Assembly: GCF_019320115.1 (NCBI RefSeq)
Contig: NC_089593.1
Location: forward strand, 38,562,723-38,626,722
Source: Miscanthus floridulus
Lineage: Eukaryota > Streptophyta > Magnoliopsida > Poales > Poaceae
Reading direction: 5' to 3'
Length of the DNA: 64,000 bases
Part shown: positions 1 to 9,440 of the stretch, in pieces
Layout of the letters: the number at the start of each line of letters is the position of its first letter
How positions within the stretch are numbered: position 1 is the stretch's first letter
Made by a program: the position numbers and the translations under genes
Notes under the pieces: model-generated
What the model was told of the DNA's origin: nothing
The model's database searches: none
Seen by the model: only the letters and a program-made list of their open reading frames with translations

Positions 1-126
1 GTTGGCCCATATGCTCCACCGAATGCCGTTGGCATGGACATCGACGACGACAACCAGGATGAGCCTGCAGTTTCACCTGGAGGCGATGGTGACGTCTCCG
101 ATCCTGATGATGGCCCCGAGGAGTAG
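1..126 (+). pseudogene. ORF0 C-terminal end (copy A, partial)
   Basis: Reading from base 1 this is the acidic tail of the extra ORF that precedes gag in the Tekay-type element, ending with TAG at 124-126. It is rich in Asp and Glu and identical to 38035-38160. The rest of ORF0 lies outside the window on this side. See 37170-38160 for the full description. Confidence 0.8.
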
Positions 127-487
127 GCTAGTTGCCTTGCGCTAGTATCTAGGTCTCGTCGCGATGGCATTTCTTTTGTTGGCACGTAATCTATCGTATG
201 TTGCTTCGAACGTATGAGACTTGGCATGTGGTTGGAACTTGATTTTCGAATGCGATATCTGAACGCATAAAAAGTCTAGTGTATGTATGCTGGCAATGTG
301 ATTGTATGGACGCAATGTTTGCCGTTGAAGCAATTCGATTAAGTGCTGTTGTTTTAATTGGGATGCGATGGTTGTGCCTTTGTTTTATTGTATGAGTTTA
401 TTCTCTCCAGTAAATTCAGTACGGCATAAATTTTTCCTTCACTCGTAATTATTACAGCTTCACTTAATCGTTACTTGTTGCTGAAAT
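127..487 (+). other. ORF0-gag spacer of chromovirus copy A
   Basis: Noncoding leader between ORF0 and gag, identical to 38161-38521. It ends in a pyrimidine-rich stretch and a CAG directly before an ATG (494), which resembles a plant 3' splice site placed on the gag start codon. Nothing else recognised. Confidence 0.6.
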
Positions 488-1808
488 ATGCAGATGACAA
501 ACACTCGCCGAACCACGTATGAGGCCGCTGAGCCCGGTGCCAACGGTGCGGGGACCGGTGGTGGTGGTGGTGGTGGTGGAAACCACGGCAACAACAATGA
601 ACCTCCCCATGAACCGCATTTGCCACCTCCTCCCCCGTTTACCCCCGAGATGTTCCTCGCACAGCTGCTCAGGAGTCAGCGCAACGCGGAACAATCCCAG
701 AAGAACATGGAGGATCTTCTTCGAACCATCGCCAACAACGTTCAACATGGTAACAATCAAGGTGGTGGCATGGGAGTGAACCAATATAGCAGCTTCAAAG
801 ATTTCATGGACACCAGGCCGCCAGTATTCAAGGAAGCAATAGAGCCACTCGATGCTGAGGAATGGATCAACATGATGGAAGATAAATTCCGTGTGTTGAG
901 GATGACTGAGGTTCTAAAAACGGAGTATGCTGCACTTCAATTGCAAGGACCGGCGGGAATGTGGTGGAAGCACCATCGTACTACCTTCCCTCCAAATGCT
1001 CAGATTTCTTGGAGATAGTTTGCTGAGGCCTTCTATGGAGCCTATATTCCACCAGGGCTGACCGAGATGAAGTTGGGAGAGTTTCTGGCGTTGAAGCAGG
1101 GCACCAAAACCATGACGCAATACCTGCATGCCTTCAACAACTTGTGTCGCTATGCTCCCGACATGGTTGACACAGATGCTAAAAGGATAGCTAGTTTTAA
1201 GAGGGGTCTCAATCCAAAAATGATGAAGCATGTTGGTACCAACAACCGCGTCAGATTCAATGACTTCATCAGCGACTGTCTGAAGCAGGAGAAGAATAAC
1301 AACGCCAGCACCGCAGCCAAGACACGCAAGAGAGCCTTTGAAGGTGGGCCGTCTCAAGCTAGAGCCCCTATGGGAGGTCATCCCCCATATCGCCCATCGG
1401 CACCTGGCGCTAGGTTTCGGCCACCTCAGCCAAGAAGTCAGAATTTCCGTGGACCTCAAAAGCCATACAAGATGGCAGTACAACCCAACAAAGCAGCCGC
1501 AACCGCGGTACAAGGCAGCTCCAAGGGAGCTGTGGGATCTGCTGGGACAGTAAGAGGACCCTGCTATAACTGTGATCAACCTGGTCATTTCTCAAGGTTT
1601 TGTCCATACCCGCCCAAGAAGAAGCAGCAGACTTATAATGCTAGAGTGCATAGTACGACAGTGGATGAAATTCCAGAAGGAGAGCCCGTCACTGCTGGTA
1701 AGTTTCCTGTCAACAAAAACCCTGCAGTTGTTCTATTTGATTCTGGATCATCGCATTCTTTTATGAGTCAAGCATTTGCACAGAAACATGAACAACTATG
1801 CACAGAAT
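488..1808 (+). pseudogene. Gag and start of protease, Tekay-type gypsy copy A, truncated
   Basis: The same reading frame runs from ATG 488 (or 494) to 1808 with one in-frame TAG at 1016-1018. It shows a Gly-rich then Pro-rich N-terminus, a retrotransposon gag core, a CCHC zinc knuckle (CYNCDQPGHFSRFC, about 1561-1602) and the protease motif LFDSGSSHSF (about 1735-1764). At 1808 the frame runs by chance into copia sequence in the wrong frame and stops at 2119. The second, longer copy is at 38522-40213. In the intact family this protein would coat the element RNA and form virus-like particles. This copy cannot make a complete Gag-Pol. Confidence 0.85.
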
Positions 1809-3951
1809 GTGTTCATCGGCTACGCGGAGGGCTCGAAGGCCTACCGCATCCTCGACCCGAAGACACAGCGTGTGCGCACGGCGCGCGACGTTGTGTTCGA
1901 CGAAGGGCGAGGATGGGCGTGGGACAAGGCGGTGGACGACGGCTCGGCTCCGACGTACGACGACTTCACTGTCGAGTACGTCCACTTCGAGGGAGCGGGG
2001 GGGGAGTAGGCAGTTCTTCTTCGGCGAGCGCGTCTACCCCAGTCCCGAGCCTCCACCGACCCCGGCACCTGCTACTCCGACAGCACCACGCTCTCCAGCC
2101 AGGACCTCGGCTGCGATGAGTTCTTCGCCGGCTCCACCACAGCCGGCAACGCCACGCACTCCAGCACCGACAGGCACCTCCGGGCACGTCTACTCCACCA
2201 CCAGCTCGTGTCGAGCACGGCCCGGTTGAGCTCGCTACTCCGCTCTCTCACGACGAGGAGCGCGTCGACGCGTACCACGACGGCGAGCCGTTGCGGTACC
2301 GTACGTGGAGAACCTTCTCGGCGACCAGGTGCCGGGACGGTGCCTCACGACCTGGAGGCGCAGTTGCACCTTGCGTGTGACGACGGCGAGCCTCGGTCGT
2401 TCGCAGAGGCCGAGAGACACGCGGCATGGCGCGCCGCGATGCAGTTGGAGATGGATGCGGTTGAGAAGAACCGCACCTGGGAGCTTGCTGACCTTCCTCG
2501 TGGTCATCGCGCGATCACCCTTAAGTGGGTGTACAAGCTGAAGAGGGATGAAGCCGGTGCCATCGTCAAGCACAAGGCTCGCTTGGTGGCACGAGGTTTC
2601 GTGCAGCAGGAGGGGGTCGACTTCGACGACGCCTTTGCTCCCGTGGCACGGATGGAGTCCGTGCGACTCCTCCTTGCGCTAGCTGCCCAGGAGGGCTGGC
2701 GTGTTCATCACATGGACGTCAAGTCGGCGTTCCTTAACGGCGACTTGAAGGAGGAGGTCTACGTGCACCAGCCGCCGGGATTTGCGATCCCCGGCAAGGA
2801 GGGCAAGGTGCTCCGCCTGCGCAAGGCCCTCTATGGCTTGCGGCAGGCACCGAGGGCGTGGAATGCCAAGCTGGATTCCACGCTAAAGGGGATGGGCTTC
2901 GAGCAAAGCCCGCACGAGGCGGCCATCTACCGACGGGGCAATGGAGGTAATGCCCTGCTGGTGGGTGTCTACGTCGACGACTTGGTGATCACCGGCACCA
3001 AGGATGCGGAGGTGGCGGCATTCAAGGAAGAGATGAAGGCCACCTTCCAGATGAGTGACCTGGGGCCTCTCTCCTTCTACCTGGGAATCGAGGTACACCA
3101 GGATGACTCTGGGATCACGCTTCGACAGACCGCCTACGCCAAGCGCGTCGTTGAGCTAGCTGGGCTCACCGACTGCAACCCAGCTCTCACTCCGATGGAG
3201 GAGAGGCTGAAGCTGAGCCGCGACAGCACGACGGAGGAGGTGGAAGATCGCAGTACCGGCGTCTTGTGGGGAGCCTTCGCTACCCCCCGCCCACCCACCC
3301 ACACACGCCGGACTTGGCATTCTCCGTCGGCTACGTTAGTCGTTCATGCAGCGACCGACGACGGAGCACCAGCAGGCTGTGAAGAGGATCATCCGCTACG
3401 TTGCGGGGACTCTCGACCACGGCCTCTACTACCCGAGGTGCCCTGGGGCGGCACACTTCGTCGGGTACAGCGACAGCGACCACGCCGGCGACATCGACAC
3501 CAGCAAGAGCACGAGCGGGATCCTCTCTTCCTCGGCAAGTGCCTCGTTAGCTGGCAGTCGGTCAAGCAGCAGGTGGTGGCCCTGTCCAGCTGCGAGGCCG
3601 AGTACATAGCGGCCTCCACCGCTTCGACTCAGGCGCTCTGGCTCGCTCGACTGCTTGGTGATCTCCTCGGCAGAGACACTAGAGCGGTGGAGCTCAGGGT
3701 GGACAGCAAGTCCGCTCTGGCCCTGGCAAAGAACCCCGTTTCCACGAACGCAGCAAGCACATCCGGGTGAGGTACCACTTCATCCGAGCTGTTTGGAGGA
3801 AGGGAGCATCAAGGCGAGCTACATCAACACCAAGGACCAGCTTGCGGACCTGCTCACCAAGCCCCTTGGGAGGATCAAGTTCCTTGAGCTCTGCTCCAGG
3901 ACCGGATGGTTCAACTCTCCCACAAGACGACGCACAAGACTTAGGGGAGAA
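1809..3951 (+). pseudogene. Ty1/copia pol remnant (integrase end, RT, RNase H)
   Basis: It begins abruptly inside the integrase C-terminal region (VFIGYAEGSKAYRI, DVVFDEG). A frameshift follows at the G run near 2000, then a Pro-rich linker, then a long RT frame from about 2343. RT signatures include WVYKLKRDEAG, KARLVARGF, HHMDVKSAFLNGDL, ALYGLRQAPRAW and VGVYVDDLVITGT (about 2957-2998). Near 3240-3350 the frame breaks. RNase H pieces then alternate between frames (YSDSDHAGD about 3460; SCEAEYIAAS about 3588; NTKDQLADLLTKPLG about 3829). The order integrase-RT-RNase H is diagnostic for copia. The 5' LTR, gag, protease and most of integrase are missing. Several frameshifts make it non-functional. 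Confidence 0.9.
3940..3951 (+). other. Copia polypurine tract
   Basis: A purine-rich stretch (AGGGGAGAA) lies immediately before the TG that opens the LTR at 3952. It is the primer site for plus-strand DNA synthesis in LTR elements. Confidence 0.65.
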
Positions 3952-4431
3952 TGATGGATAAGTCTCATGTGTGGCTGGTCTTTGTGGGGCTATGATGCTC
4001 ACATGGTCATGGTCCTTGTGGCTGTTTTTCTGTTTTTAGGACAGCATCTTAGACTAGAGGACAGCATCTTAGACTAGAGGACAGCATCTTAGCTAGGACA
4101 GCATATTAGCATCTTAGACTAGCATCTTGGCATATGCTTGGCTGGCTAGCAGCCTATAAATATGTAACCCCAACCCCTCAGGTTGGTATGGCATTTGTGT
4201 GAGCTTGTGTGAGAAATAGACAAGAAAATTGCCCCAACTCCTAGTGTCATCCTCTCTCGATGAGAGTAAGAATTCTCCTACTACCAAGAGTGAGAATTCA
4301 GCGACTAACAACCATTTGTGTGAGCTTGTGTGAGAAATAGACAAGAAAATTGCCCCAACTCCTAGTGTCATCCTCTCTCGATGAGAGTAAGAATTCTCCT
4401 ACTACCAAGAGTGAGAATTCAGCGACTAACA
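3952..4431 (+). mobile_element. 3' LTR of the truncated copia element
   Basis: The LTR opens with TGATGGATAAG after the polypurine tract and closes near 4431 with ACTAACA, followed by host intron sequence. It has a TATA-like TATAAATAT near 4155. No 5' LTR is present in the window, so a target-site duplication cannot be tested. The right boundary is uncertain by 2 bases because the end reads ACACA. Confidence 0.75.
4038..4130 (+). repeat. 20-bp tandem repeat in the copia LTR
   Basis: Unit AGGACAGCATCTTAGACTAG starts at 4038, 4058 and 4078, followed by shortened versions to about 4130. It lies upstream of the TATA-like box, in the presumed U3 promoter part. Confidence 0.85.
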
Positions 4432-4433
4432 CA
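4192..4433 (+). repeat. 121-bp direct tandem duplication at the copia LTR end
   Basis: 4192-4312 is repeated at 4313-4433 with almost no change (the segment from CATTTGTGTGAGC to GCGACTAAC). It doubles the terminal part of the LTR (presumed R/U5), so this LTR is 121 bp longer than its ancestor. Confidence 0.9.
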
Positions 4434-4768
4434 CTCAGAATCATAAAGTTCATGTTCTTGAACTTGTCAAAAGGCAAGATCAAATCTTGCTCACTGTTGA
4501 TTTAGAAGACGTGAGTTAGGCTGGATCGCTGGAGATGTTAGTGTGTGAATATGTGGCAAATGACAATGTTTACTATCCATGAGGACAATAGGACATTACC
4601 TCTTGCTGCTCCGTTTTCATTCATACAGGTCCCCGTATGACAGTAAAAACCCTATCAGTAATGAACTTCCAGAAACTGATGATTAGATATTTAATATGAC
4701 CATAAAAAAGTCTTCAATTTCACTGTGTGTTCTAACTCTTGTAACCTGATGTGGGATTTCTCTTGCAG
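4432..4768 (+). other. AP-2 sigma intron, 3' part
   Basis: AT-rich sequence between the copia LTR and the first AP-2 sigma exon in the window. It ends in a pyrimidine-rich tract and TCTTGCAG (4761-4768), a good plant 3' splice site. The exon or exons for the first ~51 residues are not in the window and must lie left of the copia insertion. Confidence 0.7.
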
Positions 4769-4942
4769 TTCCGCACACACAAAGTTATCTACAGGAGATA
4801 TGCAGGACTTTTTTTCTCTATGTGCGTGGACATCACTGACAATGAATTGGCATACTTGGAATGTATCCATTTGTTTGTCGAGATATTGGACCATTTCTTC
4901 AGCAATGTGTGTGAACTTGATTTAGTATTTAACTTCCACAAG
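4769..4942 (+). CDS. AP2S: AP-2 complex subunit sigma, central exon
   Basis: This exon encodes 58 residues starting [13 protein letters not shown] and ending DLVFNFHK, matching the central part of the small (sigma) chain of the AP-2 clathrin adaptor. The full plant protein is about 142 residues, so this is roughly residues 52-109. Sigma is part of the adaptor core that recruits clathrin and binds dileucine cargo at the plasma membrane during endocytosis. The start is set by the TCTTGCAG acceptor. The reading is clean and highly conserved. The donor is odd: the sequence reads CACAAGTAAC where CACAAG followed by GTAAC is expected, so one G seems to be missing. The remaining exons are at 20527 and 21533. 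The N-terminal exons are outside the window. Confidence 0.93.
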
Positions 4943-5399
4943 TAACTTCAATGTCTCACTAGGCTAATCTAGCATTCTGCAATACTTTTGATCTTTTCAC
5001 GTCTCGTATTTAAACTTTAAAGAGTAATTTCCATCTAAATATTCTCTTTATCAACATGTTCATTGGTGACCAAATTTGCATATATTGAGCTAGTGCTACT
5101 GTATTCTGGCTAAGAATTTTTTTTTAAAAAAACTGCTGGGATTTATCGTGTTAACGTAATCTGTTATGCAGTTTAAGATAACTGTACTGAAAAGTTCCAT
5201 TTGTCAACTGAAAGCTATTTAATATGTTAGGATTAAACATTCTTTGAGCCCAAAATCATGCATATGTGCTAGCGCCACTGCATTCTGCTAAGATGTTTAC
5301 TTGTTTGGTGTTACTTGTGTTTGTCATCTGGCACTCGTTAAGATGTTAGATACTTGTGCGCAGATGATAAAAAGGGGCCATTGGGAAACTGCTAGCATT
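4943..5399 (+). other. AP-2 sigma intron, first host segment
   Basis: T-rich intron sequence with no coding signal, up to the target site of the solo LTR. Host intron sequence resumes at 5886-5977 and 20142-20526. Without insertions the intron would be a little under 1 kb. Confidence 0.7.
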
Positions 5400-5404
5400 A
5401 TAAC

Positions 5405-5880
5405 TGTAAGAGCCCTGTTGGGAGGGGGGCCCTAGGGTGCAGAGGCTAGGGTTAGGGGCAGCGGCTATGGTGAGAGGCGGCTAGAGTTTAGGGAGGAAGA
5501 GGGGGGCGGCGCTGGGGGAGAAGAGGAGGAGGCGCAACACAACAGAGAGAGGGAGAGAGGAGAGGGATAGGGAAGCCCCTAAGGCTGTTCTTTCTTGATC
5601 CCAATGATTACACATAGCCCCTCTACTTATAGTCCTAGGTAGACTTGTATCCTAAGTAATCTAATGAGGGAAGTCCTTATAGATATGGACTCCTCCCGAT
5701 CTATCTAATATAAACCGATCCTATTCCTATTCCGGATATGGGCACCGGCGGCGTGGCGGAGGACTGCTGTCCCCACCCCTGGGCGCACCCCCGCACCCCC
5801 AGGTGGCGCGGTTGTGGCCGGCTTGGGCCCCTCCTGGGCCTGTAGTCTGTCCTCCTGGACCCTCCATTAGGTGTATGACA
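5405..5880. mobile_element. Solo LTR (476 bp) with TSD ATAAC
   Basis: The element starts TGTAAGAGCC and ends GTGTATGACA, so it has the canonical TG...CA ends. It is flanked by the perfect 5-bp direct repeat ATAAC at 5400-5404 and 5881-5885. There is no primer binding site, polypurine tract or coding sequence, so it is a solo LTR left by recombination between two LTRs of an element inserted in the AP-2 sigma intron. The family was not identified. Confidence 0.85.
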
Positions 5881-5977
5881 ATAACTTTATAAGATGTTAC
5901 TACTCCTGCATACTTGACATTGCTGAGCTATTTGAACTACTAATAACCTTTTAGTTATTTTCCCCCTGCTTTCTGGT

Positions 5978-6926
5978 TGTCGGGTATCATAAAACGGGAT
6001 CCCTGAGCGTATACCGAAAATATCGCCTAGACCCCCGTTTAAGACAAACCCAAAAGGCAAACCGTTGGTTAACCCCTGGCCTTGTCCGAGCCCACCGGCT
6101 CTCCGCCCTCGCTCGAGGCCTCGCACGGAAGGCCTCGATGGCCTGCCAAATCTCCGCCTCGCTCGAAGCCTCGCATGGGAGGGCCTCGGACGGGGAACCA
6201 ATTCTCCGTCTCGCTCGAGGCCCCCGCGCGTAAGCCTCAGATTGAGATGCCGATTCTCCGTATCGCTCGAGGCCGGCTCGGCAACAACCCGTCGCGTCTG
6301 CCTCGACCAGTCTCCTCGACCGAGCGTCACGTCTCGTTAATGCGCCAACCACTCCCGTGATATCAAGCCGGACGACGGCTCGACACTGCGGAGCGGCCGA
6401 CGAGACGGGAGGTCACATCAACGCCATACCGTCCAGGACCGGACGGGGTAGGGGTTACCGGCCACTGTGCTCTGGTGTTGTGCTCACGATCAGCGCCCGC
6501 ATGTATCACCCATGTCCCCCCCCCCTTCAACTATAAAAGGGAGGGACCAGGCCGTTTTCTGGGGGGGGGGGGCGGGGGCGAAGGTTTACGATTAGGCCCA
6601 CGCCCACGCGACGAACTCACGCATAAACACAACACGGACGAACACAACGAGCTTTCCCCGCTACTTGAGATCAACGTCTCAAGCAACCCATGCCGCTCCC
6701 CGCAGAGACCTGGGACTAGCTCCCTCTCTCGCCCCGCTGTAACCCCCTACTACGAGCATTTCGGTGCAAGGAATACAAGATCGAACTCTCAGACTGGACG
6801 TAGGGCACCCATTGCCCGAACGAGTATAAACCTTGTATCTCTTTGCATCACCTATCCAGGATTGGGCACCACATAGTACAAATTTACTAGTTGGTTGAGG
6901 GCCCACCGGTTCGATAAACACCGACA
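5978..6926 (+). repeat. 5' LTR of the Tat element (949 bp)
   Basis: It runs from TGTCGGG to CCGACA. It has a GC-rich 5' half with repeated GCTCGAGGCC motifs and the promoter-like CTATAAAAGGGAGGGACC near 6530. It lacks a roughly 400-bp segment present in the 3' LTR: the join is near 6499, where the bases CCGCA lead straight into TGTATCACC. Confidence 0.9.
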
Positions 6927-6950
6927 GTTGGCGCGCCAGGTAGGGGCCTC
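6927..6950 (+). other. Primer binding site of the Tat element
   Basis: The sequence TTGGCGCGCCAGGTAGGGGC directly follows the LTR end ACA. Its position fits a tRNA primer site. It is not the iMet-type site, and I do not assign the tRNA. Confidence 0.6.
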
Positions 6951-6984
6951 TGCGTGTTAGCTTCGTCGTCCCAACAAATTCTAG

Positions 6985-9440
6985 ATGGCAGACCCCGCAC
7001 GACCGCTACGTCTCGGCATGGTGATATGGTTCGGGAGCCTAGAGTTCATGTCTCTAGGATCTGAGTACGACATGGTACTCCTCACACCCTGAGCCCCACC
7101 GACCGACGATGACATCACACACCGGCAGCCTAGGCGCAGGCGGCGCCAGGGCCGCCCGCCCTCGTCACGCCCACCAAGCGCAACGCGGGCGAGATCACCC
7201 CGACACTGCGCAAACCCAGGGCGACACTGCCATGCTCCGTCGGTATCCTATGCCTAGCTGTTGGCACAAGGTCCCTGGTTGGGGACCTGTCTAGCCTGAG
7301 CCTGGATAAGGGAAAGACACCGGTGGCGTGCGGCGACGGCCCCCCGTCATCAAGCTCTGCCCCGCCACATCCTGAGGAGCCAGCTCCACGGAGCAGAACC
7401 CAGCGATGACACCATCCCCATACCCCTTTGGGTTGAGAATGCCGCCGCCTCCTACGCTTACGCCTACGCTTCCGCTCACATGAGCCCCTCAGGACGCCGC
7501 CAGTGCTTCACCCTCGACTTCGACATCATGGCTTTGACCCACATCCATGCTGACTCCTCGGAGGAGGATGAGGCGTGGGCCGGAGTGGATTTCTCCGGAC
7601 TCCACGACCGTGAAGCCATGCACCACTTCTTGGCCACAAGCGACTACTGCTTTAGCTACTCCGACTCCGACGACAAGGCACTTATAACCCCACTCGCGAG
7701 TGCTTCCAAATCGGACTCGAGATGCCGAGAGTGGGCGAGGAGGACGAGGGGGTAGGCAACCGTTCCCCGCTTCGCCAGGGAGCAGGCGCCGCCACACCTC
7801 CACGCGTTGTCCCACTAGCAGCGCAGAACGGGAACCTTAACCCCACAAACCTCAACGCCTAGACCTAGAACAGCTCCGCGAGCTTCAGGCCAAGGTCGAA
7901 CAAGACTGACTCCTTCTACAGCAGCTTCGAGACACTCTCGAGCCGGAGCAGCGAGGTTGCGGCGATGGCGGAGGAGCCTGACGGAGGGCCCACGATGTCC
8001 ACCACCGCATCAACGACGATGAAGGGAGTGAGCAACCCCCAATCTTCAATCGCGCTAGCTAGAACATCGGGCTATAGTGATGCTAGTCTGCACGATGCCG
8101 AGCCCTCTACCACGGAGGGGCGATGGGTCCGCGGCGAGCTCCGGGATCTCCTCGAGACCGCCACGGTGCAGCAAGGCCGAGGAGTTTCGCCCTCCCGCTG
8201 GCGCGGAGCGCCTCGGACCTTCCCACGGCACCGCATCGGCTAGGATAGGGAGGCCTCGGTTCGTCCCGAGCCCTGCTCGGGCGCCGACAATCAATAGGGT
8301 CCCCTTGCTGCTGACCGCCTCGACAACCGACGCGAGGCACGAGGACAACCACGAGGTGGTCAGCAGGCGACGACGCCACGACAATGAGGGGCCCGCCCGC
8401 GGCTACCATCCACACCGAGGCGGCCGCTACGACAGTGGGGAGGACCGCAGCCCTTCTCCTGAACCGCCTGGCCCCAAGTCTTTAGCAGGGCCATCCGCGG
8501 CTGCTCAGTTCCCGGCCCGGTTTCGTCCAACCGGCCAACCTCACGAAATACAGCGGCGAAACCAACCCTGAGCTTTGGCTGGCCGATTACCGCCTGGCTT
8601 GTCAGCTAGGCGGCGCAGGACGATGACCTGCTCATCATCCGCAACCTCCCCTTGCTCTTGTCAGACTCGGCGCGAGCCTGGCTCGAACATCTTCCTCCCT
8701 CACAGATCCACGACTGGCGCGACTTGGTTAGGGTCTTCGTCGGGAATTTCCAGGGCACATACGTGCGCCCCGGAAACTCCTGGGACCTTAAAAGCTGTCG
8801 CCAGAAACTGGACGAGTCTCTCCGAGACTTCATCCGGCGCTTCTCTAAACAGTGCACCGAGTTGCCCAGCGTCGGCGACTCAGAAATCGTCCAGGCTTTC
8901 CTCTCCGGCACCACCTACCGAGACTTAGTCCGAGAGTTAGGCCGGAACGTGCCGAGCTCGGCTGCCGCGCTCCTCGACATCGCCACCAACTTCGCCTCGG
9001 GCGAAGAGGCTGTTGGGGCCATCTTCCCCGACAACGACGCCAAGGGGAAGCGGAGGGACGAGGCCCCCGAGGCCTCGGCTCCCCACCTCCCCAAGAAAAA
9101 GAAAAAGGAGTCGCCAGGGGAAGCAGGAGGTCCTCGAGGCCGATCTAGTCGCAGCTGCAGAGCGCAAGAATCCCCGAGGCCCCAGGGGCACCGGGCTCTT
9201 TGACTGACATGCTGAAGAAGCCCTGCCCTTACCACCAGGGCCCGGTGAGGCATGCCCTCGAGGATTGCACCATGCTCCGGCGTTACTACGCCAAGCTCGG
9301 GCTCCCCGACGACGATGCCAAGAAGAGGGGCGCTGGCGACTGGGACGACGACAAGGACGACGGGTTCCCCGAGGTGCACAACGCCTTCATGATCTTTGGC
9401 GGACCCTCGGCTGGCCTCACGGCGCGCCAGCGAAAGAGGG
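6985..9440 (+). pseudogene. Gag of the Tat element, multiply frameshifted
   Basis: A possible start ATG is at 6985. Pieces of a long Gag lie in different frames: an acidic N-terminal segment at 7480-7755, the Retrotrans_gag-like core at 8652-9203 (SARAWLEHLPPSQIHDW, FVGNFQGTYVRPG, SLRDFIRRFSKQCTELP), and a C-terminal part at 9200-9430 (CPYHQGPVRHALEDC, a His/Cys pattern, then HNAFMIFGGP). The core would form the particle shell. No single frame covers the protein. The GC-rich composition is typical for this lineage. Confidence 0.82.

Larger units (their letters stand above)
1..1808 (+). repeat. Exact 1.8 kb duplicate of part of the Tekay-type element
   Basis: Base 1 matches base 38035 and the identity runs without a visible difference to 1808 (= 39842). 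At 1809 the sequences part: here it enters copia integrase, there it continues into gypsy protease. The copy holds the last codons of ORF0, the ORF0-gag spacer and gag with the same TAG stop at 1016-1018. The duplication continues off the left edge, so its full size is unknown. It may be a very recent segmental duplication or gene conversion, or an assembly duplication. Confidence 0.95.

Noticed and set aside
488..1018. A natural short gag gene ending at 1018
   Set aside because: The same frame continues directly after the TAG with the rest of gag, zinc knuckle and protease, so the stop interrupts a longer gene.
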